Of a stretch of 64,000 nucleotides of DNA, positions 63,771-64,000 are shown one piece after another (position 1 is the stretch's first letter; each line of letters starts with the position of its first letter). Origin of the DNA: Brienomyrus brachyistius (lineage: Eukaryota > Chordata > Actinopteri > Osteoglossiformes > Mormyridae); contig NC_064542.1 in NCBI RefSeq assembly GCF_023856365.1, positions 14,794,863-14,858,862 on the forward strand, read 5' to 3'. A program made the translations under genes and the position numbers. The notes beneath the pieces are model-generated. The model ran no database searches and was not told where the DNA came from. It saw only the letters and a list, made by a program, of their open reading frames with translations.

Positions 63771-64000
63771 GTGAGATATTGCTTCATATTTCCATACGAA
63801 TATGCGCACACATCCCAATAATATTGAACTAAATTAATTTAACTAAATCCACCAATGAGTGAATTTTATTTACGACACTGTATCATAATCATTGTTACAG
63901 TGTTTTTATTGAAATGCTTGCAGGAGTTAGTCGATAGATTTTCCTTGCCTGTGATCTCTAGATCCAAGAATGACTTAAGCTGATTGAATACTATATTTAG

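Overview
The window is nuclear DNA of a ray-finned fish. The coding exons are vertebrate in sequence and in intron phase, and the non-coding part is full of fish-type repeats: tRNA-derived SINEs ending in GGAT repeats, short hAT-like inverted-repeat elements, CA/GT microsatellites and very many C or G homopolymer runs. I cannot name the species. Nothing prokaryotic is present.

Four protein genes were recognised, all on the + strand. (1) 1-1276 (and beyond): the last exons of magt1, an oxidoreductase subunit of the ER oligosaccharyltransferase; one of its introns (87-315) looks like a minor-spliceosome (U12) intron. Its terminal exon is not settled. (2) 22.07-51.83 kb: complete pls3 (T-plastin), an actin-bundling protein; a non-coding first exon, a 16-kb first intron and 15 coding exons encode 627 residues. 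(3) 53.6-59.3 kb: complete cnga2-like gene for the olfactory cyclic-nucleotide-gated channel alpha subunit, 678 residues, with a TATA box, a candidate Olf/EBF site and a non-coding first exon. (4) 61.9 kb to the window end: the 5' part of a nup62-type FG nucleoporin gene.

Between genes: 1.3-22 kb is mostly repeats plus an isolated CpG-rich block at 4.6-4.95 kb that carries a perfect CArg-type SRF box. pls3 intron 1 (22.17-38.19 kb) has no convincing exon. The intergenic stretches 51.8-53.5 kb and 59.3-61.9 kb are short and repeat-bearing. The relatives of all four genes lie on the human X chromosome (MAGT1, PLS3, CNGA2, NUP62CL), so the window may be a rearranged piece of an ancestral X-homologous block.

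The genes do not form a functional pathway. The observations most worth a second look are the U12-type intron in magt1, the threonine-to-methionine change beside the selectivity-filter glutamate of the CNG channel, the Olf/EBF-like site near its promoter, and the dense set of hAT-like MITEs, several with nearly intact 8-bp target-site duplications. I found no sign of an undescribed multi-gene system.
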